From positions 62,001-126,000 of the forward strand of contig JAGEMR010000039.1 in NCBI GenBank assembly GCA_021030915.1: a stretch of 64,000 nt of DNA, written 5' to 3'. Origin of the DNA: Astrothelium macrocarpum (Eukaryota > Ascomycota > Dothideomycetes > Trypetheliales > Trypetheliaceae). The notes beneath the pieces are model-generated. The model saw only the letters and a list, made by a program, of their open reading frames with translations. It was not told where the DNA came from and did no database searches. The position numbers and the translations under genes were made by a program. Positions 62,846 to 64,000 of the stretch are shown one piece after another; positions within the stretch are counted from its first letter, which is position 1, and every line of letters begins with the position of its first letter.

Positions 62846-64000
62846 TCATCGAACCTCTTTCAACCGAACCCACAACTCAGGTTTGGTCATAGAATGAAAT
62901 ACTTTCATAGGCTTCATCTTACCGTCCAAGCCCCATACCTCATTCTTTGTTTTGTACTCCCCCCTGTCAAGCTCGATGTCGAAGTTCCAAAGCAAATGAG
63001 ATATGATGAGTCGCATCTCCAAGTAAGCCAGGTTTCTCCCAATACACACTCTGGGTCCTATGCCAAATGGCAAGGAAGCATTGAGATGGTCATTTGAGAA
63101 CTTCTCATCATCTCCCAACCAACGCTCTGGTCTAAACATATCTGGCTCGTGGAAGTTTTGGGATGAACGCGTTGCTGCCCAAGGTGAGACGGCGACTGTT
63201 TTTCCTGGAGGGACAAAGTATCCATCAATTGTAGCGCCACCAGGAGGCACTATACGTTGCTGGCTCGCTGCCGAGGGCGGGAAGAGACGCAGCGCCTCGT
63301 TGACAGTTGCTTCGAGATATCGAAGTTTCCTAACATTCTCCCACTTTATATCGCCATCTACCACGAAAGTCCCTCTTATTTCACTAGTCAAGCGATTATA
63401 CACATCTGAATGTGTACATACGAAGTACGTCCAGCCAGTAAGAGCAGTGGCTGTTGTATCACTCCCAGCACTGACAAATAACGCCATATTGAGGATGATT
63501 TCCGTCTGGGAGAGTGACTTTTTCGATTCATTGTTGAGAATCTGGTACATGAAGTCTGCGTGATCTCGATCTCCGTTTGCAAGGCGCCGTATCGTTTTGT
63601 CGCGTGAGTTGTTCAAATGGATTCTCCTCCAATCAGCCGCCTTTGCAGGAACGAGGAATTTGATTAACAGATACTCCAGCCATGTGCCCACGCCGGACAG
63701 CCGGCGTATGCCTTGGGTCCAAGTAGCTGCTACGAAAACATTGATGACAGACGTCGACCACTCTGTAGCCGATCCCTGATCCAGACATCCAAACGGTTCA
63801 CCAAAACATAGGTCGCCAATCACATCAAATGCAATGTAAGTGTCTATATATATAGTCAGTCGGAGAGTATTCAAAGATAATGACTACGTTAGGGCTTACA
63901 CCAGCTTGAGAAATCCACGGGTCGGTCCTCGGCTGCCATTTTCCTAAGTACTGCAACCAGCTTATGGACATGAAGCCGCAGTAAGCTCTCTTGCTGTATC
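62846..64000 (-). CDS. Cytochrome P450, N-terminus beyond the window
   Basis: Two exons are visible, 62846-63843 and 63900-64000, the latter running off the right edge; the join gives [27 protein letters not shown], normal for fungal P450s. The last 332 residues include the I helix with AGSDTTAT (oxygen activation), EALRLFPP (ExxR, K helix), the meander segment FRPERWLGDD, and the heme loop LPFGIGPRVCIGRNLAYLEMR with the axial cysteine. The membrane anchor and first 150 or so residues are missing. The layout resembles the fungal monooxygenases used in toxin, terpenoid or aromatic metabolism, but the substrate cannot be predicted. It is co-directional with the reductase, the MFS and the FAD monooxygenase. 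Confidence 0.95.

Noticed and set aside
1..64000. tRNA, rRNA, CRISPR or intact transposon
   Set aside because: I looked for T-loop GGTTCRANTCC-type motifs, repeat-spacer arrays, and reverse transcriptase or transposase motifs on both strands and found none that hold up. An automated tRNA scan would be decisive.

Overview
This window is nuclear DNA from a filamentous ascomycete (Pezizomycotina). The evidence is short spliceosomal introns (mostly 45-65 nt, GTRNGT donors, CTRAY-type branch sites), fungus-specific families (Ecm11, Mrp51, Bbc1, fused LeuC-LeuD isopropylmalate isomerase, NACHT/ankyrin STAND proteins), and intergenic gaps of a few hundred to about 1,800 bases. I cannot place it to class. 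I see no tRNA, rRNA, CRISPR array or intact transposon. Exon coordinates were worked out by eye from splice sites and reading frame, so gene calls are firmer than individual splice sites.

Positions 1-15,250 are conserved housekeeping genes: TDP1 (DNA repair) divergent from a CHIP/STUB1-type TPR/U-box E3 ligase; a small secreted protein with a decayed second copy beside it; SEH1 (nucleoporin/SEA complex) divergent from ALG7 (first step of N-glycan assembly); LEU1 (leucine biosynthesis); an F-box protein; and an Ecm11-family meiotic protein.

Positions 15,900-23,800 hold a nine-exon STAND/NLR-like gene (N-terminal NACHT-associated domain, NACHT, C2H2 fingers, ankyrin repeats) that ends tail-to-tail with a RAD5/RAD16-like SNF2 helicase carrying an internal RING. 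Positions 24,900-28,700 carry CDC73 (Paf1 complex) and a large disordered protein of unknown function.

Positions 29,200-42,500 are more accessory. They hold a 1,315-residue protein with a CorA-type C-terminus, a membrane-anchored double-psi beta-barrel protein, a quinone-reductase-like MDR enzyme, a C2H2 protein with seven exact-length 57-bp coding repeats, and a non-coding minisatellite built from alternating 84-bp monomers. A roughly 50-bp element with an inverted-repeat core lies upstream of both the CorA-like and the beta-barrel genes.

Positions 42,500-51,700 return to core genes: an ICMT-like membrane protein, RPS17, MRP51, BBC1 (actin patch) and RTR1 (RNA polymerase II CTD phosphatase). 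Positions 51,900-64,000 hold a phenol-hydroxylase-type FAD monooxygenase, a mucin-like membrane protein, an MFS exporter, a ferric-reductase-type flavocytochrome and a cytochrome P450 cut by the window edge. The four enzyme and transporter genes share one strand and could be part of a detoxification or specialised-metabolism cluster extending beyond the window.
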